The notes under the pieces: generated by a model
What the model saw: only the letters and a program-made list of their open reading frames with translations
Database searches by the model: none
What the model was told of the DNA's origin: nothing
Source: Sinonovacula constricta
Lineage: Eukaryota; Mollusca; Bivalvia; Cardiida; Solecurtidae
Assembly (NCBI GenBank): GCA_007844125.1
Contig: CM017558.1
Coordinates: forward strand, 56,645,308 to 56,709,307
Reading direction: 5' to 3'
DNA: 64,000 nt
Shown: positions 50,873 to 61,935 of the stretch, piece after piece
Numbering within the stretch: position 1 is the stretch's first letter
Layout: every line of letters starts with the position of its first letter
Made by a program: the position numbers and the translations under genes

Positions 50873-51151
50873 GTCAGCATAAATCTCGAGCATACCTAAC
50901 ACAATTTGATTTATTCTGAAATTTTATCACTGCACTTGTTATGCAGCTCCACAAAATAATTGATCGACTTGATGAGTTATTTCTTTTTCATTTTGCACTC
51001 GCATGTACCAATATTTTATAAATATAAAATACTTGCAAATGCTTGCTTTATAAATATAAAATACATATAGCAAATATTATATGGCATTTGAAACATTTGT
51101 ATGCATAACTTTTTATCTCTTTAACTGTAAACAATCATTTGATTATTTTAG

Positions 51152-51370
51152 AGTCACGAAACTTGGAAAATATTCAGATGTTTAATGGCGACCAGTTTTC
51201 ATCAGTGGAATTATCACCACAGATTGAGATAGTCAAGAAAAGCATTGTTACAGTCAGAAACCTAGACACAAAACTTATAAGGCTTGTTACTGTAAAACGA
51301 CCAATCAAAAACAACGGGTATACTAGTGGATGGTACCTGACGGTATGTGAGATTGAGATTTACGTCATAG
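51152..51370 (+). CDS. Gene B exon 5 (lectin-like domain 2, second half)
   Basis: 219 nt, phase 1 to 1 (acceptor TTTTAG, donor GTAAGA). It codes SRNLENIQMFNGDQFSS, KLIRLVTVKRP and [14 protein letters not shown]. Confidence 0.82.
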
Positions 51371-51682
51371 GTAAGATTTCTTTAGAATCCTATATCAAAT
51401 AATACACTGCATGTAAACTTCAAAACAGTTAAAAATTAAAGCGCTGAGAGCACTAAGTTATCTCCTGTTTTAATGAAGCATGTCTGAGGCAAGACCTATC
51501 AAGAATACACACTTTTCGATACACTGACAACCGGGTAGAGGTAAATTGTCAAGTATAGTTTACACGACTTTCAATGTAGTGGACATTGGGAAAGTTGAAC
51601 TGATTGCTCTGTTCCTGTGAGATCACACAAACCAAGTTTCATTTATAAATTCAAATTGATTTTAAATTTCGCAAAGCAATGT

Positions 51683-51754
51683 CCTCGTGAGAAGTGACGA
51701 GATGATGTCCGAGAAGATGTGATCCGGGATACACAGGCAATATGTGCACACAGG
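51683..51754 (+). pseudogene. Gene B EGF module 1 relic
   Basis: Only the end of the exon survives: CDPGYTGNMCTQ can be read before donor GTATGG. The following intron start (TTTCGTTATATTAAGAACAG) aligns with gene A intron 6. The 5' half and acceptor are gone. Fragments near 52168-52235 (CAGTGTAACAAAGTGACTGG) may be the remains of the second module. Confidence 0.65.
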
Positions 51755-53083
51755 GTATGGTTTCGTTATATTAAGAACAGTTTGCGCTGTATGTTAAAAG
51801 TACGAAATTGAAAAAAGAAACGCTTCAGCAGATGCATTCATACTAAGATAAAATGTATTTATAGTTTTATTAACGTCTTATCTCTAGCTCATTTAGACAT
51901 AAAAATGTGCATATAGAAATACAATTTAACGGCGTTAAATGTAATTTTCCTAATGAATTGTTGTAGATGTAGCTATTTTGTGGTCAAATGGACAACAGTT
52001 GTAATTAAAGTATAACATTGTTTATCAGCAAAATAAAACCTAGGGGTTCTGTTAAGCAATCAGTTTTTTTGCTTAGCACATGTCCTTTGATAAATTGGTG
52101 AATATAAGCAGATATATATATTATGCAATCACGTCAGACTATCTTGTTGGAACATACGGTTTCTGTATACCGTTAGTATGGTAATGATGTCGGTCAGTGT
52201 AACAAAGTGACTGGGATATATGGGGACATGGGCTTATATGTTAAATTCTCTGCCACTGTTCTTTTTTTAGAAATAACGGCTTAAGACCAAAAACATAAAC
52301 TTAATCGTGCGAAACAAAATTTTCAGCAGATAAAAAAATTAAATACATGGAGTATCTTGCACAGAGGATTGGTCAAAACAGTAGCGACTGGCCCTTGCTT
52401 GTGCCATTCTTTACGCACCGGTTAAACCCCGTCAAAATCATAAAATGGGCTATGTTAAAATTTGTTTGTAAAAATTGTGCCCCACGTTCGCAATGGTATA
52501 ATAATAAATCGAAGCGCTATTTGAGCGGTGTAGGTTTTACATTATAAAGAATAAAGGTGTGCAAATAATGGTCACTTAAATTATTCAGTGGTACATCGAT
52601 TGCTTAACGCAATAAAAGCAGTCAAGTCTTCAGGTACAAAACAACCACCACTTCTACATGTAAATTACACACGAGGACAAAAGTTACAAAAAAACACAGC
52701 CACTCACATTTGATTTAGAAACAGTCTACAATACTTTCCATTTTTATGGTACTGTAACTAAAATTTGATCTGAAATGACTGCTCATAAGTTCTGCAGGAC
52801 GCAATCCAAAACAGGCGGCGTTCAAAATTTACTTCCAATGTGTCGGTTAGACCAATTATTGTAAACGGACCCTTAAACAGTGAATTTAATTCCTAAGCGG
52901 TGTTGTTCATTTCATGTATTTCAGCATTACACATTATAATCACTTGAGCATCTAGTAACAATATTAATGCTAACATTTGAAGCATGTCTCGACACGTTTG
53001 ACGTGACAATTCATATCAACATACATATTTGTTTCTGTACAGGCACTACTTTTTTTCCTATGCCTTTACTAACCGTGTGTTGT
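51755..53083. other. Gene B intron region where EGF module 2 is expected
   Basis: No intact exon. See 52168-52235 for a weak EGF-like trace; otherwise nothing recognised. Confidence 0.4.
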
Positions 53084-53120
<37 letters not shown>

Positions 53121-53144
53121 TACTACTACTACTTCTACTACTAC
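53084..53144. repeat. (CTA)n microsatellite
   Basis: Trinucleotide CTA tract with two TTC interruptions. Confidence 0.9.
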
Positions 53145-54015
53145 AAAACAACAACAATGCATTATAGGATATACATTCTATGAAGTCAGTCAATGATCTT
53201 GGATGAATGAATCTTTCAAGTTTTCCATGTTTGGTAAACACGTATACAAGTGTGGCGAATAAATGTTAAACTGTGTCGAGTCGTTATTGTGGCAAATCGG
53301 GAATAATTCATTCCAGGCAGATACGGTGGCAAAGAAACTAGAAAAACATGCAATAGTAGACATGAATAATTTTAATATACACATAAAAATAAATACCTGC
53401 AACAATTCAGACTTAATATGTGTCTCTCTGTATATTATCAGTGCATCGTATCGATATGCACGAAAGTTTGACCTACGTTGAAATTTGTGTTAGAGCTCAG
53501 AAAATTGACAATTGTCTCCTGTAACGTACAAAAACTGAAACGCGCACCCTTTGGTAGACTTTGTACGCTTATGAAGCTGATTTTAAGCCAAAACACATTT
53601 AACAACTTCGTTTATGGCGCATTGCGGTTTCCGCTGGTAACCAGGCAAATAATCACTGTTTGGACCGTCGTGTCATTGAAAATGTTTGGCTAAGTGTCAT
53701 TTGTGTCTAAAATGTAAATGTTTTTTGTTTATAAAATTTTGAAAACGTATCGCTTAATATGTTTTAAAATTATATCGCTTTGTAGTGAAATTTAAATAAA
53801 AGGTCTATTTCTTGGGGTATTTAGTTTAAGCATATTGTGTAATATGAGTAAAACGGATTTAAATGTTTGATTTGCTTCCTTCTTCTGTCAAGTAAGATAA
53901 GTGAGACAAGACAACCTACATTAAATATATTTAAATATCTATTTTATTTGAGTTCTTAAATATTTTATTTGAGCTAGTAATATTTTGTTACGATTTTGTT
54001 TTAATTTTTCTTCAG

Positions 54016-54150
54016 AATGCGAATCTAGTAAATATGGCTATAACTGTTCCGAAAACTGTGGCCATTGCTTGCATACCAAATGTGATCACGTGACCGGTCT
54101 TTGTCTAGAGGGATGCCAACCTGGATATAGAGGGGATGGATGTCATGAAG
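54016..54150 (+). CDS. Gene B EGF exon
   Basis: 135 nt, phase 1 to 1 (acceptor CTTCAG). It codes CESSKYGYNC, CGHCLHTKC, DHVTGLCLEGC and GYRGDGC, an intact 8-cysteine module. The donor GTACAC is the first unit of a (CA)n tract. Confidence 0.8.

Positions 54151-54202
<52 letters not shown>
54151..54202. repeat. (CA)n(TA)n microsatellite at a splice donor
   Basis: Starts at the first intron base after the EGF exon, so the donor is part of the repeat. Confidence 0.9.
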
Positions 54203-54908
54203 GGTGATGCTTGGTATCATTCATTGACTTTTTCTACGCATGTATACATATATATATAAATGCTGCCGTGTTTGGAATTATTAAGCTACCTTTTTAACTT
54301 TTTAACTTTAAAACTCCTCAAACAAATTTTAATTATTGGATTTCGTTAACATATGTTTTAATATTTTTTATGAAAACCAAGAAGCACTGATTATTCTGTT
54401 CTGTTCTGTTTTTTGTTTTTTTAAATCTATAACCAAAGAGAGTATGCGTTTATTTAATAAAAATATTTTATCGTATTTCTCAAAAATGAACAAGTACCTT
54501 TAATTCTTTTAGTATACGTCTTAAAGGCTGTACTTGCCATAGTGGATTACAATATAAAAATCAGCATTTGACCAGTTTCGTCAGAACGTATAATCTTAAG
54601 TGTAATTTTGAATTAGAAATAGGTATTAGAAAAAAGAACATTTCATAAACTTCTAATTAAGCAGCTTTTGTTTTGTTAGTTTGATATTTTAAATAATATG
54701 AAAGCTACTTTCAGTGATAAGGAAAAAATATGTATTTCTCTTTGGAACAAGAATCTCGTCAAAGAACAGCAATCACTTCATGTACAAGCCATTTATATAT
54801 TATAATAGTGAGTTATTTAAAAGATTCCACGAGTGTTCCTTTATTACAAATTATATCATAAATCCTGAAATCTGATCCACGAAATGAAAAGTAATTAAAA
54901 CATTCCTG

Positions 54909-55033
54909 TATATACGGTATAAAGTGTTCCAAATCTTGCGGTCAATGTGTCAGAAACGAAACATGTAACACTATTGATGGGACATGCGCACATGAATGTA
55001 CTGTGGACTACGTGGTTGACCTTTGTCAAACAA
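54909..55033 (+). pseudogene. Gene B last EGF exon, acceptor deleted
   Basis: YGIKCSKSCGQC, RNETC, DGTCAHEC and DLCQT are readable up to donor GTGAGG. Compared with gene A, about 26 bp are missing, including the TTTCAG acceptor and the first cysteine. The nearest upstream AG (54807-54808) opens a frame that stops before the EGF codons. Confidence 0.75.
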
Positions 55034-55234
55034 GTGAGGGATAATTATGATGACTTAATTATTCAATTAAAATTAACACGTTTTTAAATATTAATAAAAA
55101 AATATATTGGAGACTGTTGTGTGATTGCTTTGTAATTCCTTTCTTTTATTTGGAAACTCAAATATATACTTTTTTTTTTGTTATTATTGAAAATTCTTTA
55201 TTGACTACTTTTTCTTTTCCAAATGAACGTATAG

Positions 55235-55370
55235 CAAGGTCAAAGTGTGAGGAAACAAAATCCGTCCGATACGATATAACAGCTGGCGTAATAGGAGCAG
55301 TAGTAGGTGCTGTCATGTCGATGTGTATCTCTATTGCCGTGGTCTTGGTACGGCGAAAGAGACTGTGCAA
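55235..55370 (+). CDS. Gene B transmembrane exon
   Basis: 136 nt, phase 1 to 2 (acceptor TATAG, donor GTAAGT). RSKCEETKSVRYD, then [18 protein letters not shown] continuing to VVLV and RRKRLC. Near-identical to gene A, with a more basic inner flank. Confidence 0.83.
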
Positions 55371-57057
55371 GTAAGTTCGTTTTAATGAAGAGCAGCATTT
55401 AACATTATTAGAAAATTTAATCACATACAAAAAAGCAATTTAAATAACTTTGATTTCCTAAAATAAATTCTTACTTACTAAAAAAATGCCAGTCCTAAAT
55501 AATTGGTTTGTATCACACAAAGATTATCTCACGTTATTAAATTCCTACTGGCAGTTATTTCAGTCAAATTACTCTATAGGCAGTGAGAAATGTTACTTAA
55601 ACATAGAGCCGTTCTTACATAAGAAGGGATTTATTTCTAGCATTATTAATTATGTTGCAGTAAGTCCCATGAGAAATTCAGCATAAAAACACTCTGGTAC
55701 CGAAAATAGGTATAAACATAATGGTTGAACGTTAAATGGTAGAGAAGCAATTAGATAACAGAAGTACAAACACAATTCAACAGTTACCGCCGGGGACAGG
55801 TCAATAGGAAAAATAGAGGGACCGAATGATTAAACCGGTTTGCGGGGCTTTATCTACGCACAAATGGTGCATTAAATATAACATCAAATCTAGACAACTT
55901 GCAATAGAGATCTGGAGTTCCACGTTGACAAGAAGTATTACATGTATATACAAACAATAGTACACACAAAGAGTAATCTAAATCTATCAAAAACGTCTAA
56001 AAATCTCAATTACGAATCAAAACGTTTTTCAATTTGAAAAAGAGCATATTATCAGACCTAAGTAATCACGTCAGCTCATTGGAAGCAGATATGAGATATA
56101 TGCATTTTCAAACACTAATAACATTGTAGAAGCAAATAAAAAAGGGAAATTGTTATTTAACAGCATCAAGACCAATTGAAACGTTTTAGTATCGTGATAT
56201 ACATATGTATATGAATATCAAACGATCAGGCGAATGTGCTATATATCAAGCTGCTGGGCTATCAACTGAAAGACACCCGACTAACAACATTGCCCGGTAA
56301 CACTTGGTCCAGAAATTGTCCGAAAAAATCAACCTCGCAAATCAAATAATGCAGATAACTGAACACTGTAATATTCAATTTATCTATAACTTCTCGCACA
56401 AACACTATGCTTAAATATCCTCACAATGACTAACAGTCCTTAAGTAAATCGAGATGACAACTATCAAAAACACAATGTTGACAACATTGGATTCCGCCAC
56501 AAAGAATTCCAACCTAACGGTCCACGGTGGTTTCAATAACATGTTTGCTGGAAATATATTTGGTGGAACATTAAACATTAAAATCCAGCCTCCTATTCAA
56601 CAATTATGCGTTAATGCCACTGCATAATGTTCAAGCCACTGCACAAAAAGCCTAAAAGATTATATGCATAATCGACAAAGACATCGATGAAAACTAGAAT
56701 TTAAATGGCGACCTTTACCCTAACAGCTTTGAAACCTTTTTTTTCTAACTTGTTTTCTTTTGCTTAAGAACGAGTTGTTGTGTACATATCATTGATTGTG
56801 ATTCAGTGTACATACATGTAAAATAAATGTTAAACCTAAGTTAAATATTTGTTTTACTATAAGAATAGAACTATTTTGCACGGCGCAAAAATTCACTAAA
56901 ATTGTTATGATGCTGTCTTTGGTTGCATGACGTCATACAGCCTTATACCGCTTTTTGAACCGGCATTGATGTTCAAAATTAAAGAGGAGGAAACTCTGCG
57001 TTTAAAATCATATAACAATAATCTGACACCCCTTGTTATTTAATGCAAACATTTATT
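55371..57057. other. Gene B intron after the membrane exon
   Basis: First ~330 bp align with gene A intron 9; the rest has no recognisable feature. Confidence 0.4.
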
Positions 57058-57117
57058 AAACTCGTTCAGGAAAAATGATAATAAACTCGCTTAATATCAT
57101 TTTTCCTGAACGAGTTT
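57058..57117. repeat. Perfect 22-bp inverted repeat (hairpin)
   Basis: Arms 57058-57079 and 57096-57117 are exact complements (AAACTCGTTCAGGAAAAATGAT and its reverse), with a 16-base loop. They lie 130 bp before the tail exon. Confidence 0.9.
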
Positions 57118-57249
57118 TATAAATGCTTATATTTAAAGACAACTCGTGTCAGATTGTATATATAATTGTTTATATATTATTTATCAATGTTTTTTCATTA
57201 TTATATGATCCGATGTTATCTTATTTCGCTTTATTATCCTTTTTCTTAG

Positions 57250-57329
57250 AAAGAATCATACATACGAAGAACCACAGCTTCCTACACAGGAATCCGTGTA
57301 CTCTACTCTAGACAATGCGTGTCACCAGA
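57250..57329 (+). CDS. Gene B tyrosine-motif tail exon
   Basis: 80 nt, phase 2 to 1 (acceptor TCTTAG, donor GTAAGT). It codes KNHTYEEPQLPTQ and ESVYSTLDNACHQ. YxxP and the ITIM-like SVYSTL are both preserved, the second with the canonical Leu at +3. Confidence 0.82.
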
Positions 57330-57484
57330 GTAAGTATCGTTATAAAGTGAGATTCCGATTTGTTTAGGAAGACTTAACCCACACTCCTGACAAGAGCCAC
57401 CAATGATCTGACAATAAGCTAAAAATAAAACATGTACTCATTTACACAACAAAACAGTTTAGATTCCCTTTCTAAAGAAACACG

Positions 57485-59760
57485 TCTTTTTTGTCTGACG
57501 ACTTTATTACAAAAATATACTGAGTGCTGAGTTATCCACCACCAGTTCTTACTCTTGTACCAACCTTGACTTTCAGACAGTCATTGACAAACATAAACAG
57601 ATATTGCATAATTTCAATATCAAAATAGAAACAAAGCAAGAAAAACTTCCTTCCTTGTACTGGATTCCTAAGCTTCACAAAACACCATACAAGTCACGAT
57701 TCATAGCTAATGCCAGCTCTAGCACCACCACTCACATATCTAAACTACTTACGTCTTGCCTTACAGCCGTTCACGTTGTTAAATATTGTGAAAAAGTGTA
57801 TGAAAATTCAGGAATTAAGATTTTTTGGTCTATTAGAAATTCTTCAGAAGTCTTAGACAAGTTTCGTACTTTCATTGCTCTGCAGTTAATACTTACGATT
57901 TCTCTACGCTGTACAGTTCTTTACCTCATGATTTAATTAAGACCAAATTGATTGCTCTTATTGAGAAAACATTTGCGCGAGAGCAACGTCTATATATTGC
58001 ATGTCATGAAAGTAATGCTTTTTTTACCAACACATTCTTAGAAAAGTTTACTATGTGGACTTGCACGGATGTTTGTGAAGCTTTACGTTTTCTATTAGAC
58101 AATATTTACATAAAATGCGGTGACACTTTATTTAGACAAGTAATTGGTATCCCTATGGGAACCAACTGTGCACCATTAATTGCAGATTTGTTTTTATACT
58201 GCTTTGAACGTGATTTCATGTTAACTTTATCCCCTTCAAACCAAAGCCACATTATAGAGGCTTTCAATTTAACGTCACGCTATCTTGACGATATTCTAAC
58301 TATAGATAATCCTTTTTTTTCTCAAATGATCCATCTGATTTACCCTCCAGAACTTACCCTTAATAAAGCAAATAACTGACATTTAAATGCAGCATTTCTA
58401 GACATTGAGATCAATATTTCCAATGACAACGTCTCTACTAAAATCTATGACAAGAGAGATGATTTCAACTTTAGTATTGTGAATTATCCATACCTTGATG
58501 GTGATTCACCTCGTGCTACCTCCTATGGTATTTACATATCACAACTTACAAGGTTTGCACGAGTTTGTACTAAAGTAGAAGATTTCAATGCTAGAAACCT
58601 GTTTATTTCTTCTAAACTGTTACAGCAAGGCTTTCGTTTTCATAAATTAAGAAAGGCGTTTTCAAAATTCTTTCACCGCAATGATTTTATTGCTTCTAAG
58701 TATAATAGCAGTATGAAAACACTTATGCAGAAAGGCATAAGCCATTCTGCATTTTATGGAAATGTTTTATACAAGTTAAAGAAGATCAAGGGTCTCAATA
58801 ACTTTTCTGACCACTTTACAAAACTTATCAGAAAATGTATTGCAGACGGTTACAACCCGGGAATACTTCGATGTACTGCATTGCTTGCAATTGACCCATT
58901 ACAGTCAAGAACTTGCATTGCTTTTAAATTACACGATGACCGGACAGGTCGTTGAGACTATATGAAAACAGTGACTTAAAGCCATAATTGGACAGTCACT
59001 GTTGGATTTCTTGTCTCTTCATCTCTCCAGTCGTGCCCTATATAGGTGGGTCAACTTGAGCAGTCTCCATACCCTTTACGTGAGATTGCAAAGTAGGTAT
59101 AACATCGGGATTTTTTTAATCTTTATCATATATAATATGTCAACTGCGGATAAATCCTCGGCGTTTATAATATGTTTTTTTAAACGATTAACTCTAAACA
59201 ATACTACGTTTTATTTTGTTGATTTTCTAAAATTCTATTGTTTCTTCCATAGTGTTTACATTTCACTTTTGACACTTTTGGCATATGACGTCATGGCATT
59301 TATGACGTCATTATATGGTTCTTATAATATATCAGCGCTTGTACTGCTTTATTTCATTTTAAACTACTCTCTCATTTGGAATTTTTTGGTTGCCGAGGCT
59401 TTTATCTACTGTAAATACTGTACATATGCTCATTATATCTGTTTTAACTCCCGATGCAGGTGCTTACTGTTAGTTGTGTCACTTTAACGGGATACTTTTA
59501 TTTACAATGTTTGTTTGATAGAAAAACCGTCAGGAAGTGCGAGGTTGGAGCGCTCCACAAACCAGGTTTAAGCACCCCAGTTGGCCCTTTTGCCGACTGA
59601 CCGTTCCAAGGCGGTAACTGATGGTTTTTCTTTTTGTGTGTTATGTCTCGTCTCTGTGTTTTTTGTCACATTTACATTTACCTTGTCTGCCTTGGTCTGC
59701 AGGTAGATAAAATTTAAATATCTGTGAAAATTTTGATAGGACCTTTTCTTATTTACCTAT
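57485..59760 (+). mobile_element. Penelope-like retroelement, ~2.3 kb, in gene B last intron
   Basis: The flanks rejoin gene A intron 10 on both sides (AAAGAAACACG before, TTAATATTCTAATCA after), so the insertion limits are well supported. The protein is split by a frameshift near 57900 and a stop at 58377: YWIPKLHKTPYKSRFIAN, then GIPMGTNCAPLIADLFLY, then SRYLDDI (catalytic YLDD), then DFNARN and RKAFSKFF. The word pattern is that of Penelope-like reverse transcriptases. I see no GIY-YIG endonuclease. The 3' 0.75 kb is non-coding and shared with the other copies. 5' truncated and probably inactive. Confidence 0.8.
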
Positions 59761-60067
59761 TAATATTCTAATCATTTGAGCATTTTGTGCCCTTTTTAAC
59801 AAGTACATGCAGGGAACGTTCATTGAACATTTTAACAATCTGCAAAGCTAAACGCGTTATACAAAGGTAAGGGGGAATCATGACCTTGGTATTAAATAAA
59901 CAGAGCAATAGTCATTGATCAATAGACATTAAGGAAATAAAATACAATTTCTTTTATGCTCTTGATTATTAGTTTTGTTCTATTATAAACATGATATCTA
60001 AAATAATGTTATATATTGATTGCAAACCGAAATTATAACATCTACATTGACTGCACGTACTTTTCAC

Positions 60068-60126
60068 GCAATACGGACACCACTGACAGACGACACTATG
60101 TAAATGTTACCGCAGATCTAAGTTAA
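60068..60126 (+). pseudogene. Gene B last exon with mutated acceptor
   Basis: Reads NTDTTDRRHYVNVTADLS then TAA, but the acceptor is TTTCAC instead of TTTCAG. The next AG (in GACAG, about 60089) would put the frame straight into TAA after three codons and lose YVNV. If the intron is retained, translation stops 12 codons after the previous exon. Confidence 0.7.
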
Positions 60127-60204
60127 CACATCCCTGGACAATCAGTAAAGTCGTTGTCTATTGTGTCGTTTGTACTAGTGCAATGCTGTAATTAAGCATC
60201 TGAG

Positions 60205-60210
60205 ATTAAA
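60205..60210 (+). other. Polyadenylation signal, gene B (ATTAAA)
   Basis: Same block as in gene A (GAGATTAAACATA), about 80 nt after the stop. Confidence 0.45.
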
Positions 60211-60214
60211 CATA

Positions 60215-60890
60215 CTCACACTAGTTTTGTTGTTGTGTGCTGTTTTGAGTAATACTTGTATTGTTAAGTATCTTCCTGTTAAAGCAAGTTATCGAACACG
60301 CTTTTTATTAATGTCATACAACAGACATAATAAGCTCTTACCTTACCCGACAAACCAACATTACGATTGCCATATATACGTCTCTGATGTCTGGGTTTGG
60401 GGTTTAAATAGTATATTTATATTCAGAGCAAAGAGTAGGTATACAAATATGTACCATTACATGGAAGAATATCTTTTACGAAACAGGCGATCTTTGAGGT
60501 TTGTTAATTCACTTAAATTAAAGGCATGTTAAAGGTGGTATTTGACATTTTCCTATATGAAATACATCCAACAATATATTATAATTGTTGGGTGGAATAT
60601 GGGCGTGCTTTTTCGAAAACTCACACTTAAGTTTAAGAAAGGACGCTTTGAAGCTCTCAATTTTAAGACAGTAAAAATCGTGAAATGATTTACCCTGTCC
60701 ATTCCTATGTAATGTATAAATAAGCACGATGGGTATTTCCGCTTGACTAGGTAGCGATATCAGAGTGGATTACTCCATGATGATATAACTTGTTCTCAAA
60801 GTAAGAGATCACCTGATTTCTTTATTTAAAACTAGCTGATTGTGCAGCGTAGCTCAGATAGGGAATACAAGTTTATAATTGTAACCGAGT
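60215..60890 (+). other. 3' flank shared with gene A
   Basis: Non-coding counterpart of 36991-37640; similarity fades after about 60890. Confidence 0.6.
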
Positions 60891-61935
60891 GTTCTTTATA
60901 TTAAAGTTCAAACTGGTAGGTTGGGTTCAATAAGTAAAGTTCATAGTAGGATTCTATATCATTTTATGTAGATCTTAAACTTACGATAAAGTCCAACAAC
61001 AGTACTGTTGATCTAAAAGAAATAAAAATGTCCTGTAACATAAGCAATATAATAAGATACAGATAGTAATTAAAACATAATATAGTTACTTACAAAACAG
61101 TATGTTTACAGTCGATGAATTATAATATATTTAACTTTAAAACAACCATGATCAGAGGCCTTTTTTAAAACGTAATTTTGCACAATAAAATGTTTAGAGT
61201 TTACAATATTCTCCTTAAATTAACAACAACAATGACATAGATGGAATATAATATTTAGTTCTTATCTTATCTTAATCTTATAATATAAGTTCTTTAACCT
61301 ACCAGTTTTGGACTGGTCCCTTTCTTTCTAGACTCTCAGGGATGAGGGTGACTGGGAACAAGGATGCTTATATTGTTCTTCCAATCTCTACTCTTGTTAA
61401 CCGGTGGTTATAAAAATAACAGTTCCGGTGCAGGCTCAATAGTTTCTTTATTTCACGTCAATATTATTATTCTTATTAAGTGAGGTTATATAAAGCCAAC
61501 AACAAATTTACAATAAAACCTCACTAGAAATAAACACACCAAACCGGGCAGCAGTTCTTAAAGTACCGGTATACTATATTCAAAAATTTAATTCTTTAGC
61601 AAAACATATGCTTACTGGTCGAAGACCTAGCCCAAAGTGAAGTTTAATTAAGATATTAGTTCTGAGACTGAAAAGAAGTATGCATGCTGATTGGTTAGTA
61701 TGTTTAGATTGTTATGATCTGTTTAGAAAGATAAGTTACCAAACCAGTTCTACCACACTACTCACTTAAGACAGTACAGACAAGACACAGTGGACAGAGA
61801 CTGGACACACCAGACTGGACACACATTACTTGACAAAACATAACTGACCACTTACACTAAAGGTTTGCTAACTAGGACAAACATATACATGATAAAATAG
61901 TAATAATAATAATAATAATGAAGCCTGGGTAACAT
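60891..61935 (-). mobile_element. Probable gypsy LTR region
   Basis: On the - strand, just after a purine-rich tract (GGGAGGGAGTA at about 61936-61946), the sequence starts TGTTACCCAGG, a plausible LTR start following the polypurine tract of the element at 62360-64000. The other LTR end could not be fixed, and no second LTR is inside the window. Confidence 0.4.

Larger units (their letters stand above)
46808..60126 (+). pseudogene. Gene B: damaged paralogue of gene A (lectin-like/EGF/TM receptor)
   Basis: Exons: 46808-46880, 47285-47512, 48647-48870, 50633-50872, 51152-51370, 54016-54150, (relic 54909-55033), 55235-55370, 57250-57329, (60068-60126). Most are open, with good GT-AG sites and strong similarity to gene A. 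The lesions are: a one-base deletion near 48798-48800 giving a stop at 48829; EGF module 1 reduced to a stub; loss of the acceptor and first cysteine of the last EGF exon; a Penelope-like insertion of about 2.3 kb in the final intron; and AG changed to AC at the last acceptor. Skipping exon 3 and the EGF relic would keep the frame because both are phase-1 symmetric. Production of a shortened receptor therefore remains possible. I lean to pseudogene, but recently so. Confidence 0.7.

Noticed and set aside
59002..59487. 161-residue open frame downstream of the Penelope-like protein
   Set aside because: It lies in the element's non-coding 3' region, which is repeated at 2757-3552 without a conserved frame; composition is that of random AT-rich DNA.
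46808..60126. Gene B as a fully working receptor gene
   Set aside because: A frameshift, two lost acceptors and a missing EGF module argue against it unless exon skipping is shown.
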